Notes: a model not told the origin generated them from the sequence alone. Positions 19,797 through 31,456 are shown, numbered from the stretch's first letter. The stretch is 64,000 nt of DNA from Diplonema papillatum (GCA_030068145.1 JAPJBO010000011.1:186001-250000); one strand, 5' to 3'. Numbers and translations are program-made.

Positions 19797-19918
19797 CCAC
19801 ATGCATAGCCGTATGCATACGTATGCATACGTATGCATAGCCGTATGCAGCGCCGTATGCGTATGCGTATGCGTATGCAGGTTTGGGCGCATACGCGTAT
19901 GCAGCCGTATGCAGCCAC
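19797..19918. repeat. GTATGC/GCATAC hexamer repeat
   Basis: About 18 copies of GTATGC or its complement, with interspersed CATACGTATGCATACG palindromes and some GCCGTATGCAGC variants. Simple-sequence repeat. Confidence 0.9.
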
Positions 19919-19949
19919 CATAGCCCTAGGGGGGGGGGGTCAAATACTG

Positions 19950-20693
19950 TACACGGTGCACTAGTAAAAGTGAAAAAGGTGTTTTGACTAGTCATTTTAC
20001 TAGTGAAAAAGCATGACTAGTGCACTAGTAAAATGACTAGTGCACTAGTAAAAACACTAGTAAAAATGACTAGTGCACTAGTAAAATGACTAGTGCACTA
20101 GTCAAAATGACTAGTGTCCTAGTAGAAATCCACCTGTTCCGAACCGAAATCTGGGCTGGTTTGTAAATTTCAGAGGGTCCCACCGCACAACTGTACCCTA
20201 CCGTTGCGCTTGCTACCGTGTTCGGAATAATGTTGGACCGGGAAAAAGTCGCGCCATGAGCGACAAGCCGAATCTACGGACCAGAGTTTGAATGTGGTCG
20301 GAACCCCGCATTATGTCCAGTGTCTGAGACCTGTCACGACATGTCTCTGACCTCACCGTAGGGATAGCACTGTCGTTTGCACTATGTTTGCTAAGCCATA
20401 CAAGCTCAGGAACTTTCCCAAGAAACCAACCAAAAACCTCGCAACTCGGCCTGTCTCTCGCGAAAACTGGGGTTGCCCACCGGTGGTCACGGTAGTGCCG
20501 TGCAACACCTCGAAAACTCTCGAAACACCCAGGATTTGGGTCCAGGTTGGGTGGATTTTGTCTAAATCACTAGTCATTTTTACTAGTGCACTAGTCATTT
20601 TTACTAGTGGCACTAGTCATTTTACTAGTCAAAATTTTGACTAGTAAAACCACTAGTCAAAGTCAAAAAAGTCCTTGACTAGTGCACCGTGTA
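19950..20693. mobile_element. ACTAGT-rich foldback element 1, internally deleted
   Basis: Ends TACACGGTGCACTAGT ... ACTAGTGCACCGTGTA. The long terminal inverted repeats are built from 21-bp subrepeats (ACTAGTGCACTAGTCATTTT). The 430-bp centre matches both flanks of the centre of element 2, joined at AAAAAGTCG/GCCATGA. Relative to element 2 it therefore lacks about 1.78 kb (20999-22776). Non-autonomous. Confidence 0.8.
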
Positions 20694-20695
20694 GG

Positions 20696-23282
20696 TACAC
20701 GGTGCACTAGAAAAAGTGAAAAAGGTGTTTTGACTAGTCATTTTACTAGTGAAAAAGCATGACTAGTGCACTAGTAAAAATGACTAGTGCACTAGTAAAA
20801 ACACTAGTAAAAATGACTAGTGCACTAGTAAAAATGACTAGTGCACTAGTCAAAATGACTAGTGTCCTAGTAGAAATCCACCTGTTCCGAACCGAAATCT
20901 GGGCTATTTTGTAGATTTCAGAGGGTCCCACGGCACAACTGTACCCTACCGTTGCGCTTACAACCGTGTTCGGAATAATGTTGGACCGGGAAAAAGTCGA
21001 AGTACTTTTCAAAACCCCCAAAAGTCCAAAAAAGTTCCGGTTCAAATATTGTACAGTAGGGTTCACGCCCACAAGGAAGTTTAGAATCCAAGAATACGAT
21101 AAGATATGATACATGTGGTGTCTACAGTCAAGGGCGCGCCCAAGTCCGTTAACAGCGCCCTACAACTTGGAGGTCGCTACTTTAGCCAGACGCAGAAGGT
21201 GGCGAGTCGCTGAGCGTAGTCGGCACGCGGCGTCGCCGGGCCATACGGAGCAGGGCCGGCGGCATGCCCGCGGAAGGACTCGACCTCGGCGAGCTCGCAG
21301 TGAAGCGAGCGTCGCTGAGTGAAGGCGACGTCCTGGCCGCCGAGTGGCGGTCACGCGCGTTTTTGACGGTGGATGCCGACGACAGCGGGCTGCTGGCGTT
21401 CAAGGAGTTGATCAAGTATAGCCGGTCCCGGACGTCGTGTTCCGGCACGTGGTCGGCGACGGGGGCAATCTCATGAGTCGCCCCGCCATGCTCACCCGAG
21501 CTGCTTGTCTACGCGACCCAGGCTACGCCCATAGTCATGATCGTGCAACCACGAGTTTTAAGGACGAACAGCTAAAGGTAACCTGAACCAATTTGGACGC
21601 GTTGGCGGCCCGGAATTCGGGAAGCTTTGGAATGTTCGCACAATCTGCCGGTCCCATCATTGGTGTAACGGAAACATGAAACGAGTGCAAAAGCTGCTTC
21701 GGTCAGACTTCAAAATACCGCCAAAAGGTGAAAACCCCAGGCAAAAGTCCAAAACCTTCAGAACCTCCAAAAGCCCAAAACTTTAACTCTAAAAAGTCCA
21801 AAAAAATTCCGGTCCAAAGAAGTTCCGGTCCAATATTTTTCCGAATGCGGTTCCCAACGCGATTCCTTACTGTGCGATAGACGAAAGCTGGGGGTCATGT
21901 CTGCCACGAGCGTCATTCAACAAAGCCAGTTCTGCAGGAATAAGTTACGATTACTCGTCGGTTTGTGTTTTGCGGCTGAACATGCAGAACTGTGGTCGCT
22001 TTTTTGGTGGGCCACCCCGACTCTTCCCCCACAGGAACCGGGCTGAGTATTGAGTTCTAGAAAGTGCAAGTGCCAAGCACCACAGCTGAGGACGGGGAGT
22101 TTCTGGAACTTGTTGCCTACTGGGAGCGTTATACAGCTTGCCTGCCTCATGCTCTTCCGCACTTACTACTAGTAGCTCTCAATGCCCGATAGACAGTGCG
22201 TTGTGAATTCAAGCTAATCCGAGGCGGTGACTTTTATTGTCGTTGTGAACAACCGAAGATGCGAAAGAAGCTGCTTTCACAAATAGTACACCGGCTACGC
22301 GATTCACCTTACTGTGCGGTAGACCCGACGAGTAGAAACCAGAACCTGCTGGTGTCCCACCCGACGAAAGCTTTGAGCAGTTGATCGGTGGGCTCAATGG
22401 TCGTTAGCACGTCCCGAAACGACAAAGAAACGTGACTTCCAGGCATTCGAAATGCCTGGACAAAGCACCACGACGTGTTGACTGGCACACAACGCGCGCG
22501 CCACAGGCTACAAGACTGGTTTTCCGCGGCGGCGTGAAAGAGGAAGCACGCAATGGGAGAGTGCCTCCAACACTAGAAAGCGGAGCACATAGCAGTGAGC
22601 AACAACACTATTTGTGGAATGTGCGCAACACAAAGCCTTGCATGCAAACAGTTCACAGGCGGACAAAGCCAGCACCTGTTGCACATTCATGTTGGGAAGC
22701 TCGGCAAGAATCGTGGGTTTTAGGGAACCCACTACTGTAAATGCACTGTGTCCGGTGCGATGCCAAGGCGATAGGAGCGCCATGAACGACAAGCCGAATC
22801 TACGGACCAGAGTTTGAATGTGGTCGGAAGCCCGCATTATTCCAGTGTCTGAAACCTGTCACGACATGTCTCTGACCTCACCGTGCAGGGATAGCACTGT
22901 CGTTTGCACTATGTTTGCTAAGCCATACAAGCTCAGGGACTTTCCCAAGAAACCAACCAAAACCCTCGCAACTCGGCCTGTCTCGCGAAAACTGGGGTTG
23001 CCCAGGTGGTTTGTGGTGTCTGGGCACCGGTGGTCACGGTAGTGCCGTGGAACCCCTCGAAAACTCTCAAAACACCCAGGACTTGGGTCCAGGTTAGGTG
23101 GATTTTGTCTAAATCACTAGTCATTTTTACTAGTGCACTAGTCATTTTTACTAGTGCACTAGTCATTTTTACTAGTGCACTAGTCATTTTTACTAGTGGC
23201 ACTAGTCATTTTACTAGTCAAAATTTTGACTAGTAAAACCACTAGTCAAAGTCAAAAAAGTCCTTGACTAGTGCACCGTGTA
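20696..23282. mobile_element. ACTAGT-rich foldback element 2, longer relative
   Basis: Same ends and subrepeats as element 1, separated from it only by GG. A 9-bp direct duplication GTCAAATAC (19939-19947 and 23283-23291) brackets the two elements as a unit. Interior 20999-22776 has no transposase I can recognise. It holds an EF-hand-coding fragment and an internal partial repeat (CTTACTGTGCGATAGAC near 21870, CTTACTGTGCGGTAGAC near 22310). A 9-bp duplication with long inverted ends suggests a Mutator-like or Foldback-like element. Confidence 0.75.
21264..21476 (+). pseudogene. EF-hand-coding fragment captured in the foldback element
   Basis: The frame encodes FLTVDADDSGLLAFKELIKY. D37-A-D39-D-S41-G42-L-L44-A-F-K-E48 fits the canonical calcium-binding EF-hand loop at all key positions, with flanking helix-like residues. 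The segment (about 21130-21530) is clearly GC-richer than the surrounding AT-rich element. It has no complete gene structure, so I read it as a host exon picked up by the transposon. Confidence 0.5.
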
Positions 23283-23557
23283 GTCAAATACAATATTATT
23301 GGCAAATACAATAGCTGAAAAGGGGGTTTGTGAGCATAGTTTTGGCATACAATATTATTTGTCCTCAAGGGGTGTTTGCAGGGGTTTCCACGGGCGAGAG
23401 CAGCTTCATTTTCGAGAGAAGTTCAATGTGGAACACTCCTGAAGCCGGGAGTCCAACCTTACAGCTTGGTTTCGCTGTCGATGGCATTTTCCTCGGATTC
23501 GGGTTCACTACTTTCTGAGAACCACCCGAACCCAAAAATAAATGGCCCGCTTTTTTT

Positions 23558-23629
23558 TAGCGCGTGGTCCAGCGGTTCCTACACCCACATGTGGTGCTGA
23601 GGGTGCTGGTTCGATTCCTGGCGGAGTGG
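23558..23629 (+). ncRNA. tRNA-like sequence with A and B boxes
   Basis: TGGTCCAGCGG (23565-23575) fits the A-box consensus TRGYNNARNGG, and GGTTCGATTCC (23608-23618) is a perfect B box at tRNA-like spacing. The acceptor stem does not pair and the T stem is only partly paired, so this is not a functional tRNA. A tRNA-derived SINE head or tRNA relic is more likely. Confidence 0.35.
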
Positions 23630-24640
23630 TTTTCCAAAGTCTGAAGTGCCATCTGGGGGCCAGATTTTAGGCTATATCGAGTGTAGAAAAGGTGCCGATA
23701 CATGCCAGGGATAGCTCTTTCCGTCCCGCAAAGTTTTTGCCAAGTTTCCTCCAATGTTGACCCCACGTGCCTGTACCCAGACTTTCAGCACCCAGACTTT
23801 TGAAAACCCGGTTTTCTCTATCCTCCCCCAGCAAATACAATATTATACCTATTGTATACATATAATTTGACCCCCCCCCCAGTAACCCTTTACGGACGGG
23901 GACATACATTGATGCCGAAAAGGCAAGAACCCGAGCTGGAGTTCAGACACTGCGCCTCCGGAGCAATGCCACGTCAGAAAGGATCAATGTTTGCGTGAAG
24001 AGAGTGTGTTGCGCACTTTCTAGCCTAGACCAGGGAGCACCCAGGTTTCCCATTTTGGAGTCGTAGAGCTCTCGAGTTTGACCCAAATATTTCCCAGGAA
24101 GGCCTTCTGCAGCCTGGGCAACCTCCCCCCCCCCGGCCTTAAAGAACTAGGGCGGCTATGGAGAACAGTTTGGAGGCAGTGCGCATGCAGGTCTTACAAG
24201 TCTTGTCAACAAAACATGGAAAGAGGGTCGGGGGGTGCCGAGTACAACGTTACGCAAAAAAGACCCTCAAGTGGTTGTATGGTTTCTCCTCCTCTAGCCT
24301 CCGAGCCGTGCTTGAAAAGAAAGATTGAACGAGCGGCATACAAGAGAACTGGAAACAAAGGACAGCACAAGAGTGCCAACAGGTCCAAAACATAGGGAGA
24401 ATAAATGCAAGCAACAAAGCAAACGTTGATAAACCATTAGAACCACATTTGCACCAAATCATGGAAGTTGCTCGTCCGATATTGAGGTAGGCGCTGCTTT
24501 TTGACGTTTGGACCACAGACCAGACTTTTGGGTGTTCTCGGGACTTGGATCTGGTGTCGGCCCGCACCCGCTCAGTCAGTCCACCAAAGTGATGTACACA
24601 CACTTACTTAAAACGGACCGTTTGCGCAGGGGTGTTCAGT
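23630..24640. other. Non-coding spacer
   Basis: No supported gene. Contains CAATATTATAC-type AT-rich words near 23830-23865, poly-C at 23869-23880, and near 24250-24310 a diverged minus-strand fragment of family F. Confidence 0.35.
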
Positions 24641-24960
24641 GTTGACACATGTCGCTTAGCGTGACGACCAAACATGACCACCAAAAGGCTGACCGACGCC
24701 CATGCACGCCGTCATGACCACACATCACCATCAACACGATTTCATAATGGCATTGCCATCACCGGCATTTTTACCGTCATTGGCCTCCCATATCCCACAT
24801 AGCCACGTGACCGACACGTAACCACGACCGTCAGTATCATCACCAAGTTGGCCTCCAACATGGCCACCAACACGGCCTTCGATGTGGCATCATCATGGCA
24901 CTCCCATCACCAGAGCCGTCAGCATCATTACCATTCTCTTGACCACGCATGGCGGTCGAA
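24640..24960. repeat. Degenerate CATCACCA/GACCACCA-rich repeat
   Basis: Imprecise repeats of CATGACCACCAA, ATCACCATCA and CCGTCA-TATCATCACC over 300 bp. Low-complexity, with no fixed unit length. Confidence 0.5.
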
Positions 24961-26164
24961 ACCTTTCTCTGAGTCGAATACGCTTAAGGAAAAACGAGAA
25001 ACAGGAGAAGTATATTGAGCACCCTGCAAAGAGAGCGGGTTTGCCCAGGGTAAGCAAAGTATCTTCTTCCAAGCTGACAAGCGTCACACCAAAGTTGCTG
25101 TACAAACAAACGAAGGACGCAGGTCACCAAATTGCTCGTCCTTTGGGATCGACGATGGCACAATAGAAAGTGTCGATCAACGTTATCAAGAAGACAGACC
25201 GGCACCGTGCTACCCTAAGTATTGCCAACGCGTTGAGAGACCAACGATTTGCTGAAAGTCACTGAGCACCCTGGATTTCCAAGCGAACTTTCACCATACG
25301 GAACGATGTGGCACACAGGCAGACCATGGACGATTTTATAGTCACGAAGGCTGCAGACGAAGGTGGGAAAAAACAGTAGATATCGGACAACATGGCTCAG
25401 GCATGAACTTAAGTCTAACCCGGAGACACGATGGAAACCCCACCTTGTCCACCGATCAAAAAAAAAAAGGGAAAAAGTGCCTGAGGGGACAAGTCCCAAT
25501 GTGAAATGTGCCCAACGGGGACTGTAATTTCCAGTACTTCCCAGTGAAAATGTGCCCAGCGGGGACGAGTTGCCATTGGGCAAACAATTGCATTGGACTT
25601 TTTGTCAGGGGAATGTACTTCGGTCATTTAGGGACATTTTTGCCGATGTTTCTAGGGTTTGGCCAATTTTCCCAAATTTTGACTATTTTTGGCCATTCGA
25701 ACTTTGCAGCCTCCGAACCTTGAACCAATCAACACTCTGTGACAGATGATGGGGGTCAAGGGAAAAGCGGGAATGGGGATGGGAAAATGGGCTACTGGTT
25801 GTTTGTTGTGTGAGTGCTTTTGTCTGATCTTGAGGATGGAATCTGCTAACGCGGGAAATCCTGCCGTGCCAGTCAGTTTGATTCATCCGTGCCACTATGC
25901 CACAAGGTTATAGATCTGATGCGAGCCCTACCATAGGCTTTGTTAAGCGTCCTCGACGTTCGTGCTTTGAGCAACTCCTGCAGGTGGCTCCTCGCAACTA
26001 GCCGAACAAACGTTGTCTCACGACATCGTATATGGCTAACCGCAGTGGAAACGAACCAGGAGGAAGCAAACCTTTCGAGGTCTGCGTGCTCAAAGTTCTG
26101 ATGATCTATAGGGCAGACTAGTGAAAGACAAAACACTTGCGCAGCAACAATCTTTGGTGGCAGA
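24961..26164. other. Non-coding spacer
   Basis: No recognised gene. At 25465-25580 three spaced copies of a GTGCCC(A/T)-CGGGGAC word occur. The minus strand of 25890-26110 has an open frame including RLVARSHLQELLKARTSRTL that may be a coding relic, but no domain is recognisable. Confidence 0.3.
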
Positions 26165-26530
26165 GAACCTGTGAACCCAGAACTTGGACCCGAAACTTGG
26201 ACCCGAAACTTGGACCCAAAACTTGGACCCATAATTTGGACCCAAAACTTAGCCCCGAAACTTGGACCCAAAACTTGGACCCAAAACTTGGACCCAAAAC
26301 TTGGACCCATAATTTGGACTCAAAACTTGGCCCCAAAACTTGGCCCCAAAACTTGGACTCGAATCTTGGCCCCAAAACTTGGACCAGAATTCGGACCCAG
26401 AATTTGGACCCAGAGTTTGGACCCAGAGCTTGGACCCAGAATTTGGACATCCCAAGTTTGGGATCCAAATTTGGGACCCAAACTACTTGGACAGAATTGG
26501 GCAGAATTTGGACCCCCAAATTTTGGACCC
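26165..26530. repeat. 13-bp minisatellite, about 28 units
   Basis: Unit AAACTTGGACCCR with AATTTGG, CCCCG and CAGAA variants, decaying towards the right. The 13-residue protein repeat in the overlapping ORFs is only three DNA units (39 bp) translated. Confidence 0.9.
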
Positions 26531-27407
26531 GAAATTAGGGGTCCAAACTACACACGTTTGGGGAAAAATTGGCAAGAACGCCAAAGCCTGGAAAAATTGG
26601 CCAAAATGGCCAAAATCTGAAAAAATCCAAAATTTGCTCAAAATTTGCGAAGTGCATTTTCCTGACAAAAGTCGAGGAAAATAATTTCCGACAGGGACTA
26701 GTCCCCTAAGGCATTACCCCCCAAAAAAAACATGCACTGAACTGAACCATCCCTTCCGCGGGGCCGAGCCTACCGATACAAGCGACTCACCATCTCTCAA
26801 TCTTCTGCACAGCCGCTACTCGGCGCCCCTCCCTGCACAAACGAATCCGTGCGGGGTCTGGCAACGAACACATCTTCGCGATCCTTTGTGCGAAAACGTC
26901 GCACTCCCCTTTCGAAGCTGTCGTGGTTTCCCTTCTCGTTCATCGTTTTGCCCTTTTTTTGCGAGAATGCTGCGCGCGCACGCAGCGCAGTTGCATGCTT
27001 CCGTACAGCCCGCAACGCTCGCAGGCTCATGTCAGACACAACGATCTTTTACTACCCGTCTTGAAACACGGACCAAGGAGTCTAACTCGTGTGCGAGGCT
27101 TAGGGTGTCGAACCCACAAGCCGCACTGAAAGGGAGATGTGCCAATCCTTGAGGACGCAGCACAGCCCGATCCTGATTTATTGGAAAGGGATTTGAGACT
27201 AAGTACACTTGTTGGGACCCGAAAGATGGTGGCCATCGTACCGACACACACCTGGCAAGCTTGCCGGAAATACGGCCACAAAACAAGCCCGACTCCAACT
27301 CCACAGGGTATCCGGAAAATATGCAGAAAATCCCGCTAGACTCGCTCTAGATCGTGCGAGTTGAATGAAACGGCCGGAAAACGTCCCACCAAACGGCCAG
27401 GGACCAC
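26531..27407. other. Non-coding spacer
   Basis: No gene, RNA or clear repeat recognised. A B-box-like GGTTCGACACC on the minus strand near 27112 lacks an A box. Confidence 0.35.
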
Positions 27408-27545
27408 CGAGGCTCCTTCGGCACGTCAAGTCGGAATCCCTATATCAATCCGAACTCGTCTCCACTCGCCATAAGCGACGGTGGAGAAACACACCTGACA
27501 ATCGCGGGCCCCACCGTTTGCCCCCCGGGTTTGTGCTCCCCCGCC
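27408..27545 (+). repeat. Dispersed repeat family H, copy 1
   Basis: CTTCGGCACGTCAAGTCGGA, CCACTCGCCATAAGCGACGG and CCCACCGTTTGCCC follow one another, exactly as at 59275-59418, where the (CA)n tract begins directly afterwards. Confidence 0.6.
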
Positions 27546-27630
27546 CACGCATTGCACTTCGCTGGACGACATGTGATTCAAGCCGCTTCCCCGTGCGAGC
27601 GAGTCTTTTGGAACAGCTGTCAGGTCCACA

Positions 27631-28054
27631 TGGTTTGGATTAGAATGCAAATAAGTTGCATAGCCGGCGTCGCGGTTTTTCTTCGCACGCCATGTCCTCT
27701 TCAACTCGTCTGATCGTCGCGTTCAGGCGCGCGTTTGGTCCTTCGACTGCTCGTCCAGGTTCATCGGTTGCGCGTCGATAGTTGCTTCCTTCCATGTCCT
27801 CTAGAAGGAAGGACGTGGGTTGGATTACAATGCAGAGAATGTGGCGATAATCTGCATCGCCGGCGTCGCGTGATGCGTCATGCTCTATCCTCTTCAGCTC
27901 GTCTTGATCGTCGCGTTCAGGCGCGCGTTTGGTGCTTCGTTCTTCTTCGTCTGCTCGTCCGGGTTCATCGGTTATACTTGCTTCCTTCCATGTCCTTCCA
28001 GAAGGAAGGATGGTTTTCTGTTAGAATGCAAAGAATCTGTGGCGATAATCTGCA
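27631..28054. repeat. About 205-bp tandem repeat array, left part
   Basis: Two full units and the start of a third. Shared words in order: GGATTAGAATGCAAA, GCATCGCCGGCGTCGCG, TCGTC-GATCGTCGCGTTCAGG, CGCGCGTTTGGT, GCTCGTCC-GGTTCATCGGTT, TTGCTTCCTTCCATGTCC. The third unit is split by the transposon at 28055-28924. Confidence 0.75.
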
Positions 28055-28924
28055 CATGGGTGAAACGCGCGTTCCGCCCGCTCGCCCTCCCACTAATCGC
28101 AAAATACGCGCGTGACGCGCGTGACTAAAAAAGCTCCGTTTTTCCACGCGTGGGATTCAACAATGTCTGTTTTAGTGCGCTGAACACGTCGTACCGGGCG
28201 TACACCCTTCCACAGGCAGTAGTGTAGTAGAGTAGGAGGTTGTCTGCGCGCTCCATGTCCGTTGCAGGGCTTGATGAGTTGCAAACCGAAGGGGGGTTGA
28301 AGAGCACAGCGAGGGTGTCTGGTGCGCTGGGGGGAGGTAATCAGAGCTTTGATCAACACGCAACGGACAACGTCATCGTCGACTCTGTTCATGAGACAGT
28401 ACCACAGCTTTCGAGATGCCTCCGACTGGGTTAAGGCGGACGTGATGCTCAGCATCATCAAATCTCGACCCACTGATCCAGCGAGTGGCAGTGGAATCAT
28501 GTTCTGGAAAGCCCTCCCCCCACCAGAAACCTCACACCTATATGGAAATCTGGTCCCAGTTCATGAATGTAGTGAAGCTGAGGGGTTGCGCGGCGTCGGA
28601 CAGAACCTGAATTTGGCACGGGACATTATTCTGTTGTGTAAAGATTTTTGGCGCCGGCCACCACTCCCCCGCCCAGTCGGAAACACGTTGCCCGAGATTG
28701 AAACGACGACATGCGTAGCGCCGTTCACGAGTACAGACGAACGGCCGTGCGAAGCCTGTAAAGGACTGAATACGTGGGTTTCTTCCCGCTCTTCACGCGC
28801 GTGATTCACGCGCGTACCAAAACGGACTTTTTTTGGCACGCGCGTGAATCACGCCCACGCTCACGCCCGCAGACCTCCGAAGTTTCATAAATAGCGAGAG
28901 CATAGCGCGCGTTTCACTACCATG
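28055..28924. mobile_element. 870-bp inverted-repeat transposon with 6-bp target duplication
   Basis: Inserted in the third 205-bp unit, with TCTGCA duplicated at 28049-28054 and 28925-28930. Ends CATGGGTGAAACGCGCG and, reverse-complemented from the right, CATGGTAGTGAAACGCGCG. A second inverted block lies inside: ACGCGCGTGACTAAAAAAG with CTCCGTTTTT (left) and CACGCGCGTGCCAAAAAAAG with TCCGTTTT (right). The right block can also form its own hairpin at 28796-28856. An open frame at 28322-28804 has no recognisable transposase. Probably a non-autonomous element. Confidence 0.75.
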
Positions 28925-29095
28925 TCTGCATCGCCGGCATCGCGGTTATCTCTTCGCACGTGACGTATGCTCTCGCCTGTTCCGCTCGTCTTGCTCATCG
29001 TGCTCAGGCGCGCGTTTGGTGCGCTCGCTTCTCCTTCGATTGCTCGTCCATGTTCGTCGGTTGCGCGTCGATAGTTGCTTCCTTACGGCGCTTGG
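28925..29095. repeat. About 205-bp tandem repeat array, right part
   Basis: Continues the interrupted third unit: TGCATCGCCGGCATCGCGGT, CAGGCGCGCGTTTGGTGC, GCTCGTCCATGTTCGTCGGT, TTGCTTCCTTACG. Confidence 0.75.
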
Positions 29096-29306
29096 GCATG
29101 AAGCCGGAATACTTCGATCCTCGGCCTCATCTCACAAGACCCCCGAAATGAGGTCATTTGACCGATCTAGAAGCTCATCTCCGCAAGACACCTGCGTTCC
29201 AACCTTCTACTTACAAACCTGCAGGGACACCCCCCTGCACCTCTCAAAAGCAAATTCTCCCGAGAAATTAGACTTCAAGAGAAGAACAAAGCAGCCTCCC
29301 CAACCA

Positions 29307-30358
<1,052 letters not shown>

Positions 30359-31075
30359 ATGAAGGCCGACTCCCAGAAGTGGTGCAGGTACACCGTCGTG
30401 AAGTGCTGTGAATTTATTGACTGCTCGTTCAAGCACTTCGAAGATTACGTCAAGGATTCGGCGCTCACCGTTCAGTTTGATGCCAAGGACAAGAAGTCCG
30501 TCAAAGCGCACGTCAAGAAGGCATTGGACGCCCTCAACAACCACCACCAACACGCCAACAAGGCGTGGCTGCACACCATACTCGGCCAAGCTTTCAACAA
30601 CGTCAACGATGACGCGTCGGCACTCAGCGCCGTTTGGCAGCTGCTGGACGAGTTCCAGATCCACTTGCAGAAAATGCGCCACTGGAACGTCCTCTGCGCC
30701 GTGTTCACTCATCTGTACCCCTTCTTCGAGACCGCCAACAAGCACCGCTCGGGCACCGGGCCGTCCCCCGCGCCGCCCGCCGCCGCCGCCGCCGCCGCCG
30801 CCGCGCCGGCCCCCGTGGCCGCCGCCGCCACCGCCTGCTGTGCGCCCCTCGTATTCCCGACGTTTGCGAAGCCCCAGGCGCCGCTGCTGCTCGCGCCGAG
30901 CGCGCCGAGCACCCCGCCGACGCCGCAGTCCCCGCAAAAGCTCGTCGCGCCCATCCTGCGGCAGCCTGCCCTCATCGCGCAGCCCGAGCCGTGCGACTCC
31001 TCGCAGGACTCCGAGAGCGAAACCGCCGACGACGCCGTCGATTTGGAGTTCATCGTCATGTACTACCAGTACTGA
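30359..31075 (+). CDS. Unknown 238-residue protein with helical N-domain and Ala/Pro linker
   Basis: ATG in good context (CACAATGAAG). Residues 1-130 are rich in K/H/W/F and look mainly helical (WCRYTVVKCCEFIDCSFKHF; later SAVWQLLDEFQIHLQKMRHW). Residues 135-163 are Pro/Ala (a run of nine Ala) with paired Cys. Residues 164-208 are Pro-rich. The C-terminus is acidic (SSQDSESETADD) and ends MYYQY. No transmembrane segment, signal peptide or named domain seen. GC-rich third positions in this frame, unlike the A-rich flanks, support real coding. The long opposite- and alternate-phase frames are shadows of that GC-rich stretch. Function unknown. Confidence 0.65.
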   Translation: MKADSQKWCRYTVVKCCEFIDCSFKHFEDYVKDSALTVQFDAKDKKSVKAHVKKALDALNNHHQHANKAWLHTILGQAFNNVNDDASALSAVWQLLDEFQIHLQKMRHWNVLCAVFTHLYPFFETANKHRSGTGPSPAPPAAAAAAAAAPAPVAAAATACCAPLVFPTFAKPQAPLLLAPSAPSTPPTPQSPQKLVAPILRQPALIAQPEPCDSSQDSESETADDAVDLEFIVMYYQY

Positions 31076-31149
31076 ACGCGAGCGCCACCTTTTCCAGCGA
31101 CGAATGGCGAAAGATGGTCGTGTGAAAAATGAAGAAGCTTCCACAACGG

Positions 31150-31335
31150 CAAGGTCCAGCCTCAGAAGCTGGTCGTGCCCACCCTGCGGCAGCCGCGCCC
31201 TCATCGCGCATGCGACCTTCGCATGACTTCGAGAGCGAAACCGCCGACGACGCCGTTAGAGTCAATCGTGTACTGCTAGTACTGAACGCGAGCGCCACCT
31301 TTTCCCGCGGCGAATGGCCCCGGACGAAACGCGAA
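31150..31335 (+). pseudogene. Diverged tandem duplicate of the 3' end of the preceding gene
   Basis: AGCTGGTCGTGCCCACCCTG, CGGCAGCC-GCCCTCATCGCGCA, TCCGAGAGCGAAACCGCCG and TACTGAACGCGAGCGCCACC of the gene's last 150 bp recur here in the same order. They carry base changes and a deletion, so the acidic tail is no longer in one intact frame. Confidence 0.75.
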
Positions 31336-31384
31336 AGATGCCCGTGTGCAAAACAAGAAGCTCCCACAACGGTGAGGTCCACCG

Positions 31385-31456
31385 TTCAGAGGCCCGGGTG
31401 GGAGGGGGGGGAGAAACCTTAGTAAGGGGGGAGGGAGGAGGGAGGGTGGATGGTAA
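31385..31456 (+). other. G-rich tract with quadruplex potential
   Basis: GGGTGGGAGGGGGGGGAG, then AAGGGGGGAGGGAGGAGGGA and GGGTGG, lies about 300 bp downstream of the stop at 31075. Six or more G-runs with short loops. Confidence 0.6.

Noticed and set aside
25220-25235. CCAACGATTT as the start of a diplonemid-type spliced leader
   Set aside because: Only the first ten bases match what I recall; the rest of the leader and a donor site are absent.
26118-26620. Repeat protein with 13-residue period
   Set aside because: A translation of the 13-bp minisatellite (three units per protein repeat).
27105-27125. B-box-like GGTTCGACACC on the minus strand as a tRNA
   Set aside because: No A box or cloverleaf pairing upstream.
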